Of a stretch of 64,000 nt of DNA, positions 43,261 to 53,638 are shown piece after piece (positions within the stretch are counted from its first letter, which is position 1; every line of letters starts with the position of its first letter). This stretch comes from Catonia carolina (Eukaryota > Arthropoda > Insecta > Hemiptera > Achilidae). The DNA is taken from NCBI GenBank assembly GCA_035578175.1, contig JAQMRL010000021.1, positions 5,548,038 through 5,612,037 on the forward strand, read 5' to 3'. The notes under the pieces were generated by a model, which was not told the origin of the DNA, did not search any database, and saw only the letters and a list, made by a program, of their open reading frames with translations. The position numbers were made by a program, and so were the translations under genes.

Positions 43261-43723
43261 TAAGAAAATGTAGAGAATTTGAAGTCCTACAACTTTAATT
43301 CAAACAATGTTTTGTATAACGCTTAGTTTAGCGGTAATTAGCGATTTTCTGTTTTTTCTCACGAAAACTTGAAAAATCAATTTTTTTAACATTTCGGCCT
43401 TAGTACATATTTTACGACAAAAGTGTTAAAAACCAAATTTTTAGAAAATTAAAAGATGTACAACTTTTACTTAAAGTATTTTTCTCTACAGAGCCTAGTT
43501 TAGCGTGAAAGAGTGATTTACCGTATTTCTAAGCCAAACTAAGGCCGATTTTCATTTTGCGTCTTTCAGTCATGATTAAAATAAGGTTATATTTTTTGAG
43601 GCTAGTTTTTTGTTTATTTGTAATGTTTTATTACTAGCCTATGTAATAAATAAATGTCTGTAATGTTTTATTGTTAATTATTTGCATTGGCAAGAGAAAG
43701 TTATGTGAGTGTTTCACACCAGA
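42668..43723 (-). mobile_element. HINE copy, full-length, bracketed by about 170-bp repeats
   Basis: Both ends intact. An additional (AT)n expansion occupies about 43213-43260 inside the second module. TG/CG tract at about 42805-42890. Confidence 0.92.
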
Positions 43724-43726
43724 TTT

Positions 43727-43899
43727 TTATTTATATTGTAAAGTTTACTCATTTAGAGAAATGAAAAAGTTGTATCGAACACAAATATATAATATTTAAT
43801 CAACTATCGATTGTTATGTTTTCTGACATTTCAAATTATTGCATTAATAATTTTACAGCACCTCATTTTCTTTTGTTCATAATGAAGAGGCTTCTAATC
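43727..43899 (+). repeat. Long direct repeat, right copy (about 173 bp)
   Basis: Diverged copy of 42500-42665, starting right after the HINE left end. Confidence 0.92.
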
Positions 43900-43906
43900 A
43901 ATAAAA

Positions 43907-44827
43907 TCTGGTGTGAAACACTCACACAACTTTCTCTTGACAATGCAAATCATTAAAAATATAACCTAACATTAGAAATAACAAAAAAAACTAACCTCAA
44001 TAAACATAACCTAATTTTAATCATGAGTGAAAGATGTAAAATAAAAATCTACCTCAGTTTGGCTTAAAAATACAGAAAATCACTCTTTCACGCTAAACTA
44101 GGCTCCGTAGAGAAAAATGCTCTGAATAAAAGTTTTAGATCTTTTAATTTCCTATAAATCTGATTATAGCCTACACTTATGTCGTAAAATCCATTATAAG
44201 GCTGAAATCTTTTTAAAAAAATCAATTTTTTTTACACGATTTCGTGAGAAAAAAAACAGAAAAACCCTAATTACCACTAAACCAAGCGTTATACAAAAAA
44301 ATGTTTGAAATAAAAGTTGTAGGATTTTAAATTCTCTACAACTTTTATTATACTTATTTTTGCGCTAAAATGCATATTAAAGGAGCAATCTTTAAAAAAA
44401 ACATTTTTTTTACGTGAAAATAGCCTTACCAAGAATTTCAGCAGACATGGCGCCTACCGTATCTTGTAGAGCATAAAAAATTTAGTAAATGAGGCCATTT
44501 TGAAAAAAAATCGCAGGACGAGTTTTTGAGAAAATCGCAAAAAAGTGAAAAATGACACGAATAAACTACTACTTCCGTTTGACCGATTTTGATGAAAATG
44601 TTCGTGTCGGGTCCGGTATTGGTATGTAACTTAAGTTTCAAGTTTCAAGACCGTACGATGTTTCTAACTTGAGATATTCTGTTCACACACACACACACAC
44701 ACCAATCGCTAAAAACACGTTTTTTGGGTTGAAAACGTGTAGATCCAGTGAAAACTCGATTTCAAATAATCGACATGAAAACAATACTTTCCTTCCTATA
44801 TTATATTCATATAGACAAGAGAAAGTA
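43907..44827 (+). mobile_element. HINE copy, full-length, short microsatellite
   Basis: (CA)n only about 20 bp (44682-44702). Its right end runs straight into the next copy as AAAGTAAAAATCTCG. Confidence 0.92.
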
Positions 44828-44830
44828 AAA

Positions 44831-45215
44831 ATCTCGTGTTAAACACTCACACACTTTTCTCTTACCCAATTTAAATAAAAAACCATATAGCCAAATTTGA
44901 ATCGTTAGTGAACAATGTAAAATTACAAACATAAACTAATTTTAATCATGAGTGAATGACGCAGAATGAAAATCAACCTTTGTGAAGAAAATCGCAAAAA
45001 AGTGAAAAATTACACGAATAAACTACTACTTCCGTTTGACCGATTTTGATGAAAATGTTCGTGTCGGGTCCGGTATTGGTATGTAACTTAAGTTTCAAGT
45101 TTCAAGAACTTTGTGAAGAACTTAAAAATACGGAAATCAGTACCTACTTGCCTCTAAACTAAGTTCTGTAGAGAGAAATGCTTAAAACTAAAGTTGTAGA
45201 TTTTTATTAGTTCCT
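44831..45215 (+). mobile_element. HINE left-end copy with an internal segment inserted
   Basis: Left end TCTCGTGTTAAACACTCACAC. At about 44985-45115 a piece from another part of the family (ACTACTTCCGTTTGACCG) is spliced in, flanked by repeated CTTTGTGAAGAA. Confidence 0.8.
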
Positions 45216-45251
45216 AATTGTAAATATTACAATTAAATATTAGTATTAAAT

Positions 45252-45463
45252 ATTGCGATTGGTGTGTGTGTGTGTGTGCGCGCGCGCACGTGTGTGCGTG
45301 TGTGTGAGTGTTTGTGTGTGTGTGTGCGCGCGCGCGCGTGTATACGTGTGTGTGTGTGTGCGCGCGTGCGTGCGTGCGCGCGCGTAAGAATGAGTGTGCG
45401 CGTGCGTGTGCGCGTGTATGTAAGTGTGTGTGTGCGTACGTGCGTGCATGTGTGTGCGCGCGC

Positions 45464-45494
<31 letters not shown>

Positions 45495-46261
45495 AACAGA
45501 ATATCTCAAGAACGGAACATCGTACGAACTTGAAACTTAAAACTTAAGTTAGATACTAGGTAGATACTACTACCGAACCCGACACGAACATTTTCATCAA
45601 AATCGATCATCCGGAACTTAGTAGTTTATTCGTGTCATTTTTCACTATTTTGCGATTTTCTCAAAAACCGCTCCTACAATTTTTTTTAAATCGCCTCATT
45701 CACTAATTTGTTTTGCTCTACAAGATAGGGTAGGCGCCCTGTCTGCTGAAACTCTTGGGGAGGTTGTTTTCTCGTAAAATAATTGTTTTTATTAAGATTG
45801 CGACTTTAATATGCATTGTAGCGCAAAAATGTACATAATAAAAGTTGTAGAGATTTAAAAATCCTACAACTTTTATTTCAAACATTGTTTTTTGTTTAAC
45901 GCTTAGTTTAGCGGCAATTGGCGATTTTCTGTTTTTTCTCACGAAAACGAGTGAAAAATCGATTTTTCTCAGATTTTGGCTTTAGTATGCATTTTACGAC
46001 AAAAAGGTTTATCAAATTTATAGGAAATTAAAAGATCTACAACGTTTGTTTAGAGCATTTTTCTCTACAAAGTTTAGCGTGAAAGAGTGATTTTGCATAT
46101 TTTTAAGCCTAATTAAGGTTGATTTTCATTACCGTCTTTCACTCATGATTAAAATAGGGTTATGTTTTTTGTTAACTTCTAATGTTTTATTACTAATGTT
46201 AGATTATATTGTTCATTATTTGCATTGGCAAGAGAAACTTGTATGAGTGTTTCACACCAGA
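45252..46261 (-). mobile_element. HINE copy, right end missing
   Basis: Starts at GCGATTGGTGTGTG, i.e. at the microsatellite border, and runs to an intact left end. Confidence 0.88.
45259..45495 (+). repeat. Mixed (TG)n/(CG)n alternating tract, about 235 bp
   Basis: Alternating purine-pyrimidine over nearly the whole length, with repeated GTGCGCGCGCG motifs. Confidence 0.95.
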
Positions 46262-46708
46262 TTTTTTAAAAAATATTAGTCGCAAAAGAGTTTTGTAAAT
46301 AAAAATTTTCGAACGGAGGTTCCGATTAATTTCCTGGAGGAAAAATTTTATTTCTTAATGAATTAACCTTCATGACCCAGTTACCCAAAAATTTCGGTCG
46401 TCAGAAATCGGTTTTCCCGGTTATTTTAATTAACCGGGATTTTACCAGACTAAAATAATTATGTAGTTTCAAATGAGCGTATGCAAGAATTAAATTAATA
46501 AAAATAAAAATTTAATAATGAAAACGTCATAAACTTAAAACAATTTTGCAATCAATTAATGTTAATAACCAAAATTTACATTATACTAATAAAAATTTCT
46601 AAAAGGAAAATTTAAAATCTCATTAGAATATCGTGAAACATAAAATCTTAAGCTGTTTAAACACCAGATTTAATGATAATTTTTTTAATTAACATAATAA
46701 AACAAACT
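46262..46708. other. AT-rich stretch with no recognised feature
   Basis: TTTCGGTCGTCAG and CGGTTATTTTAATTAACCGG (a short palindrome at about 46418-46437) are visible. No gene. Confidence 0.45.
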
Positions 46709-46710
46709 TT

Positions 46711-46896
46711 TCTATAAATTTACACAATTAATTACGGAAATAAATTCAATTAACTTATACATCTTACGTCATGCTTTATTACTATAAAACAGGCAGGTGT
46801 AGTGTTAAATTATTTGCAGGCAGGTGTAGTGTTAAATTATTTGCACTCGATCTGCTAGTTTCAAGACTACAGAAATTAGTTGTTTCTTATCACATG
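46711..46896 (+). repeat. Long direct repeat, left copy (about 186 bp)
   Basis: Matches 47678-47865 from TCTATAAATTTACACAATTA to TTTCTTATCACATG. It contains a local duplication of GGCAGGTGTAGTGTTAAATT and includes a SINE2-related head piece. Confidence 0.88.
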
Positions 46897-47677
46897 TCGA
46901 TTTTTCGAAATCGCGTTTTCACCGGATCTACACGTTTTCAGACCCCCTGAACCCAAAAAACATGTTTTAAACGATTGGTCTGAGTGTGTGTGTGTGTGTG
47001 TGTGGGTGTGTGTACAAAATATCTCAAGAAAGGAACATCGTACGAACTTGAAACTTAAGTTAAATACCACTAACGGACCCGACACTAACATTTTCATCAA
47101 AATCGGTCAACCGAAAGTAGTAGTTTATTCGTGTATTTTTCACTTTTTTGCAATATTTTCAAAAACTGGTCCTACGATTTTTTTTAAAATCGCCTTATTT
47201 ACTAAATTTTTTATGCTCTGCAACATAGAGTAGGCGCCATGTTTGCTTAAATTATTGATAAGGCTGTTTTAACGTAAAAACATTGTTTTTTTAAGATTGT
47301 GGCTTTAATATGCAATTTAGCGAAAAAATGTATATACTGTAATAAAAGTTGTAGAGAATTTAAAATCTTACAACTTTTATTCAAACATTTTTTTGTATAA
47401 CGCTTAGTTTAGCGGTAATTAGCGATTTTTGTTTTTTCTCACGAAAAGTGTGAAAAATTGATTTTTTTAGGATTTCGGCCTTAGTACGCATTTTACGACA
47501 AAAGTGTATATAATGAAATTTATAGAAAATTAAAAGATCTACAACTTTTATTGAAAGCATTAATCTCTATAGAGCCTAGTTTAGCGTGAAAGAGTGATTT
47601 TCCGTATTTTTAAGCCAAACTGAGGTTGATTTTCATTTTGCGTCTTTCACTCATGATTAAAATTAGGTTATGTTTTT
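46893..47677 (-). mobile_element. HINE fragment truncated at both ends, bracketed by long repeats
   Basis: Starts inside the right region at CATGTCGATTTTTC, sharing CATG with the flank, and stops at GGTTATGTTTTTT before the left end. Confidence 0.88.
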
Positions 47678-47865
47678 TCTATAAATTTACACAATTAATT
47701 ACGGAAATAAATTCAATTAACTTATACTTCTTACATCATGCTTATTACCATATCTAATTAGCCTATGGTGTACGTCCATAAAACAGGCAGGTGGAGTGTT
47801 AAATTATTTGCACTCGATCTGCTAGTTCCAGGGCTACATAAAATAGTTTTGTTTCTTATCACATG
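47678..47865 (+). repeat. Long direct repeat, right copy (188 bp)
   Basis: Counterpart of 46711-46896, with an extra CCATATCTAATTAGCC segment. Confidence 0.88.
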
Positions 47866-48044
47866 ATCACCCAATTATAACGGGTGAGGCAGTGAATCGG
47901 GCGATTATGAAAAGACCGTGAGGAAGTTAAAAAATGTAGTTTAATTAATTTAGAATATACCAAGTAATACTTACATATTTACAATTTTTTATAAATTACT
48001 TGAAAATCATATCATAAAGATGTCCTCCATTTTGTCGCACAAAT

Positions 48045-48684
48045 TTTTACGACAAAAGTGTATAATCAAATTTATAGGAAATTAAAAGATCTACAACTTT
48101 TATTTAAAGCATTTTTCTCTATGCTCTACAAGATAGGGTAAGCGCCATGTTTGCTGAAATTCTTGGTGAGGCTGTTTTTCCGTAAAGAAATTGTTCTTTT
48201 AAGATTACGGCTTTATTATGCATTTCAGCGCAAAAATGTATATAATAAAATTTGTAGAGAATTTAAAGTCCTACAACTTTTATTTCAAACGTTTATTTAT
48301 AAAACGCTTAGTTTAGCGGTAATTAGCGATTTTCTGTTTTTTTCTCACGAAAACGTGTGAAAAATCGATGTTTTTAACATATCGGCCTTAGTACTCATTT
48401 TACAACATAAGTGTATAAAACCAAATTTATAGAATATAACTTTTATTTAAAGCATTTTTCTCTACAGAGCCTGGTTTAGCGTGAAAGAGTGATTTTCCGT
48501 ATTTTTAAGCCAAATTGGTTGATTTTCATTTTGCGTTTTCTTCACACATGATTAAAATTAGGTTATGTTTATTGGGGTTAGTTTGTTTGTTTATTTTTAA
48601 TGTTTTATTACTAATGTTAGGTAATTTTGTTAATTATTTGCATTGGTAAGAGAAAGTTGGGTGAGTGTTTCACACCAGATTTTT
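48045..48684 (-). mobile_element. HINE copy, right part lost
   Basis: A short piece of the first module (48045-48120) precedes the ATGCTCTACAAGATAGGG block, then both modules and an intact left end follow. Confidence 0.85.
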
Positions 48685-48687
48685 TAG

Positions 48688-48797
48688 ATTCAGAGGGTCT
48701 AAAAACGTGTTTTCCGGTGAAAACACGATTTGGAAAAATTGATAAGAAAACAATACCTACTTTCCTTCCCTTATATTCATATAGGGCAAGAGAAAGT
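48688..48797 (+). mobile_element. HINE right-end fragment fused to the previous copy
   Basis: Begins TTAGATTCAGAGGGTCT and ends TATAGGGCAAGAGAAAGTTA. Left end and right end of opposite-strand copies meet at 48684/48688. Confidence 0.82.
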
Positions 48798-48843
48798 TAA
48801 AAGTGTTTATAGATTTGGCGTTTGATTTAGTGTTGTAAACAAC

Positions 48844-48973
48844 AATATCTCTGAATCTCTGAATACACGAGCATTAGGCTTATTTATTTATATTTGATTA
48901 AAGACGCAATTATTTGTTTAAAATCTTAGCTATATCATTCACGAGCAATCGTTTTCATTATAAAGGCGAAAAT
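48844..48973 (+). repeat. Long direct repeat, left copy (about 130 bp)
   Basis: AATATCTCTGAATCTCTGAA through ATTCACGAGCAATC and GGCGAAAA, matching 49937-50060. Confidence 0.92.
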
Positions 48974-49766
48974 TCTGGTGTGAAACACTCACACAACTTT
49001 TTCTTGCTAATGCCAATAATTAACAATAAAACATTACAGATATTTATTTTTTAATTAATAATAAAACATTACAAATAAACAAATAACTAACCTCAAGAAA
49101 CATAACCTTATTTTAATCATGAGTGAAAGACGCAAAATGAAAATCGACCTCAGTTTAGCTTAAAACTATGCAAAATCACTCTTTCACGCTAAACTAGGCT
49201 CTGTAGAGAAAAATACTTTAAATAAAAGTTGTAGATCTTTTAATTTTCTATAAATTCAATTATATACACACTTTTGTCATAAAATGCATACTAAGGCCGA
49301 AATCTTTAAAAAAAGCGATTTTTCACACGTTTTCGTGAGAAAAAACAAAAAATCGCTAATCACCGCTAAACTAAGCGTTATACAATAAAATGTTTGAAAT
49401 AAAAGTTGTAGAATTTTAAAGTCTCTACATTTTAATTATATAAATTTTTGCGCTATAATACATATTAAAGCCGTAATCTAAAAAAAACACTTTTTTTACG
49501 TGAAAACAGCCTCACCAAGAATTTCAGCAAACATACCGCCTACCCTATCTTGTAGAGAATAAAAAATTGAGTAAACCGGGCGATTTTTAAAACAGTCGTA
49601 TATCCAGTTTTTGAGAAAATCGCAAAAAAGTGAAAAATTACGCAAATAAACTTCCACTTTCGGTTGACCGATTTTGATGAAAATGTTCGTGTCGGGTCTG
49701 GTAATGGTATTAAACTTAATTTTTAAGTTTCAAGTTCGTACAATGTTCCGTTCTTGAGATATTCTG

Positions 49767-49802
<36 letters not shown>

Positions 49803-49937
49803 AATCGCTAAAAACATGTGTGTGTGGGTTCAGGGGGTTTGTTTACGTGTAGATCCGGTGAATAGTGTATTTGTTAAAATCGACATGAAAACAATACTTT
49901 CCTTCCTATATATTATTCATATAGGCAAGAGAAAGTA
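48974..49937 (+). mobile_element. HINE copy, full-length, bracketed by about 125-bp repeats
   Basis: TCTGGTGTGAAACAC start, (CA)n at 49769-49800, right end AGGCAAGAGAAAGTA. Both borders touch the repeats. Confidence 0.93.
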
Positions 49938-50060
49938 ATATCTGTGAATCTGTGAATACACGAGCATTAATTTATTTATATTTGATTAAAGACGCAATTA
50001 TTTGTTTAAAATCTTAGCTATATCATTCACGAGCAATCTTTTTCACTATAAAAGCGAAAA
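49937..50060 (+). repeat. Long direct repeat, right copy (about 124 bp)
   Basis: Copy of 48844-48973, starting at the HINE right end. Confidence 0.92.
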
Positions 50061-50289
50061 AGTCATTTCCCCATTGCATATCATTAAATTACTACTCACG
50101 ATTTAAAACTCATTAAATTCGTAATATCTAAAGTATCAGCGAATAACTAGTAACGAAATTAACTTCATGAAATTAATTGATTTAAATTTAAACAAACACT
50201 AAATTATAAAATAACTATTAAAAACATGTTGTTTGAAATTTCATTTATACAGGGTGTTTCAAACTGAGCAGTTTACTTTTGTTAGATAC

Positions 50290-50405
50290 ATGATCTAGCT
50301 GGTTCCAGGGCAACAAAAAGTAGTTCTGGTTCTTATATCACATGACCAGCCAATTATTTGACTAAAACATTTCACAACAGAAGAGTTACAGGTGTAAACG
50401 ACACT
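50290..50405 (+). mobile_element. SINE2-related fragment, old
   Basis: CTGGTTCCAGGGCAAC, TTCTTATATCACATGACCAG and ACAGAAGAGTTACAGGTGTA match the SINE2 head region with many changes. Confidence 0.6.
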
Positions 50406-50434
50406 ATACCAATGGGTGTTTATTATTTTAACGG

Positions 50435-52228
50435 GTGGGGGTAAATTTTCTGTCCCCCAATCGGTATGTTGGCAACAGTGTACTCAAGGCCAACTATCTA
50501 ACACAGTTAAAATGTTCCAGTCAAGCATTAGTGTGACGACAGCAGTCGTTTCGTTATATTGTGTCAGCAATGATTTTTTCCAAGGAAGAACCGGGTGTTT
50601 TATTAAAGACGCAACCCTGAATATAGGAAGATAGAAGTAATACATCGGGAAATTTTTTGTCCCCCAATCGGTATGTTGGCAACAGTGTACTCAAGGCCAA
50701 CCACCTAACAGAGTTAAAATGTTCCAGTCAAGTATTAGTGTGGTGACAGCAGTCGTTTCGTTATATTGTGTCAGCAATGATTTTTTCCAAGGAAGAACCG
50801 GGTGTTTTATTAAAGACGCAACCCTGAATATAGGAAGATAGAAGTAATACATCGGTAAATTTTCTGTCCCCCAATCGGTATGTTGGCAACAGTGTACTCA
50901 AGGCCAACTACCTAACACAGTTAAAATGTTCCAGTCAAGCATTAGTGTGGTGACAGCAGTCGTTTCGTTATATTGTTTCAGCAATGGTTTTTTCCAAGGA
51001 AGAACGCGTGTTTATTGTAGAGACTTACATAGCGAGTAAATCTTACAAATGTGTGCAAGATAAGATCCAGTTGAAATTTCCCCGTTCTGCCGTTCCGAAT
51101 AAATCGTCAATATTGCGTTTGATAAATACATTCCGTAAAACTGGGAGTGTACTCGATGAGAAACCACCTCGCCAGCCAACAAAGTTAACCGCGGAAGTTC
51201 TCTTGGAAAAAACCATTGTTGAAACAATATAACGAAACGACTGCTGTCACCACACTAATGCTTGACTGGAACATTTTAACTGTGTTAGGTAGTTGGCCTT
51301 GAGTACACTGTTGCCAACATACCGATTGGGGGACAGAAAATTTACCGATGTATTACTTTTATCTTCTTATAATCTGGGTTGCGTCCTTAATAAAACACCC
51401 GTTTCTTCCTTGGAAAAACCATTGCTGAAACAATATAACGAAACGACTGCTGTCACCACACTAATGCTTGACTGGAACATTTTAACTGTGTTAGGTAGTT
51501 GGCCTTGAGTACACTGTTGCCGACATACCGATTGGGGGACAAAAAATTTCCCGATGTATTACTTCTATCTTCCTATATTCAGGGTTGCGTCCTTAATAAA
51601 ACACCCGTTTCTTCCTTAGAAAAAACCATTGCTGAAACAATATAACGAAACGACTGCTGTCACCACACTAATGCTTGACTGGAACATTTTAACTGTGTTA
51701 GGTAGTTGGCCTTGAGTACACTGTTGCCAACATACCGATTGGGGGACAGAAAATTTACCGATGTATTACTTCTATCTTCTTATAATCTGGGTTGCGTCCT
51801 TAATAAAACACCCGTTTCTTCCTTGGAAAAAACCATTGCTGAAACAATATAACGAAGCGACTGCTGTCACCACACTAATGCTTGACTGGAACATTTTAAC
51901 TCTGTTAGGTAGTTGGCCTTGAGTACACTGTTGCCAACATACCGATTGGGGGACAAAAAATTTCCCGATGTATTACTTCTATCTTCCTATATTCAGGGTT
52001 GCGTCCTTAATAAAACACCCGTTTCTTCCTTAGAAAAAACCATTGCTGAAACAATATAACGAAACGACTGCTGTCACCACACTAATGCTTGACTGGAACA
52101 TTTTAACTGTGTTAGATAGTTGGCCTTGAGTACACTGTTGCCAACATACCGATTGGGGGACAGAAAATTTACCGATGTATTACTTCTATCGTCTTATAAT
52201 CAGGGTTGCGTCCTTAATAAAACACCCA
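50435..52228. repeat. 207-bp satellite-like array with an internal orientation switch
   Basis: Three forward units (CAATCGG at 50458, 50665 and 50872) are followed, after a mariner-B coding piece, by five inverted units (CCGATTG at 51322, 51528, 51735, 51942 and 52149). Spacing is 206-207 bp throughout. Units alternate between two variants. Confidence 0.93.
50984..51232 (+). pseudogene. Mariner-B transposase N-terminal remnant at the array centre
   Basis: Reads MVFSKEERVFIVETYIASKS, YKCVQDKIQLKFPRSAVPNK, SSILRLINTFRKTGSVLDEK and PPRQPTKLTAEVL, the first helix-turn-helix plus linker of a DUF4817-type mariner transposase. It is then cut off by the inverted copy of its own 5' region, whose complement supplies the last codons and stop. 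All later domains are missing. The 207-bp unit covers this element's 5' untranslated region and first codons. Confidence 0.85.
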
Positions 52229-52314
52229 AGATCCAGTGAAAACTCGATTTGTTAAAATCGACATGAAAACAATACTTTCTTTCCTATATATTATTCATGT
52301 AGGCAAGAGAAAGT
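52229..52314 (+). mobile_element. HINE right-end fragment
   Basis: AGATCCAGTGAAAACTCG to GTAGGCAAGAGAAAGTA, directly joined to the end of the 207-bp array. Confidence 0.88.
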
Positions 52315-52789
52315 AAAAATTATTTGATGGTAAATAAAAAACTATATACCCGGATGCACATGGAGAAACCAAAATATTAGCCAAAGTAGACCAAAACAAA
52401 AACAACTTGTTACTTGTAATCATATTTTTGGGTCACCCAGTACTAATATGATATTAACATAATTACATACAATTATTACTGCATCTATTGCATTTTAACC
52501 TTTTCTACTACAAACTTACCAGATGAAAGTGAACGTAGTAAAAGTTGTACCATATTAGTTAGTCTACGCTACAAGAGAGCTTCAATTCTGTACGTGCAAC
52601 CCATTCACATGTCATTTATTTATATATTATAATTATTTTAACTTTAGACGAAATTCATTTCAACCAAACCAAATTTAAATATTATTCTAGAATTTTTAGA
52701 ACAAAACAAAGTGTTGTGCAGTAGCAAGAGTGGTTTAGAACCGATGGGAAATTTAAAAGTGGGCAACGAAAACAAACAGGAAGTTGGGG
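52315..52789. other. Stretch with no recognised gene
   Basis: May include the diverged 5' part of the LTR that follows. Nothing else assignable. Confidence 0.45.
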
Positions 52790-53097
52790 AATGAATAGAT
52801 TTTTCTAGCACTCATTTATAAAGGGTTATTTTTTGTACTTTATTATTTGCATGGAATTTCTCTGTTCTGCTAGAATTATCTTTTTGAATGACTATATAAA
52901 AAGACCACCCGAGTGCGGTGGGAGAGTTACTATTCGTTTGATCTCTGACGAGTGACTGTCGGCGGGCGTTATATCAGGTTAACGGTTCCGAGCTATTGTT
53001 ATACTGTCTTTGTGTGTGTGTGTGTGTGTGTGTTTATCGTGTAAAGTTATTGTGTATCTGTATTAAATTCAGTTTTATGTATTCAGTTTCATTTTGT

Positions 53098-53167
53098 ATG
53101 TGTATTCTATAAAATTGATTGTAAGTAGTGCTAAGTAAATTATTAAGTTATTGATTGTTTATTATTT
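53098..53167 (+). repeat. 70-bp direct repeat, left of SINE2
   Basis: Matches 53569-53638 with one clear difference. LTR sequence duplicated around the SINE2. Confidence 0.96.
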
Positions 53168-53568
53168 GTTTTGTTGTTGTTTCGGTCAACAGCCAAAAGG
53201 CTGGTTTGAACCTGTAGAGGTTTTACTAAGTAAAACGAGGAGTGAGGTGGTTTACCATTGCCTTCCTCACTGAGTGAAAAACTATGCTTATCAGCATGCC
53301 GGGCCCTCTGAAAAGCACATATTTTCCACTCTGCAAATGACAACTTCACTTCATTCACCACAGGGTCCAACTGTATAATGAAATTCATTACTTTCAGAGG
53401 AGATAACTCTGATTAGTGTCACAGTACACCTCTACCTCTTCTGTTCTTAAATGATTCAGTCATTTAATTGGCTGACCATGTGATAAGAAACAGAACTATT
53501 TATTTTAGCCCTGCAACTAACAGATTGAGTGTAAATGATTTGACACTCCACCTGTCTGTTATGGGCAG
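53168..53568 (-). mobile_element. SINE2, full-length, with a 70-bp target duplication
   Basis: From GTTTTGTTGTTGTTTCGGTC to CTGTCTGTTATGGGCAG. Confidence 0.93.
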
Positions 53569-53638
53569 ATGTGTATTCTATAAAATTGATTGTAAGTAGT
53601 GCTAAGTAAATTATTAAGATATTGATTGTTTATTATTT
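53569..53638 (+). repeat. 70-bp direct repeat, right of SINE2
   Basis: Begins immediately after the SINE2 head end. Confidence 0.96.

Noticed and set aside
48151..48360. Frame MLKFLVRLFF... seen in several HINE copies (also 60820, 45718 and 3501)
   Set aside because: Frames are preserved only in part. Differences are indels out of phase and the sequence is the A/T-rich duplicated module, so a protein is not supported.
50435..52228. CRISPR-like array
   Set aside because: The 207-bp units are repeats without unique spacers, in both orientations, in a eukaryotic transposon context.
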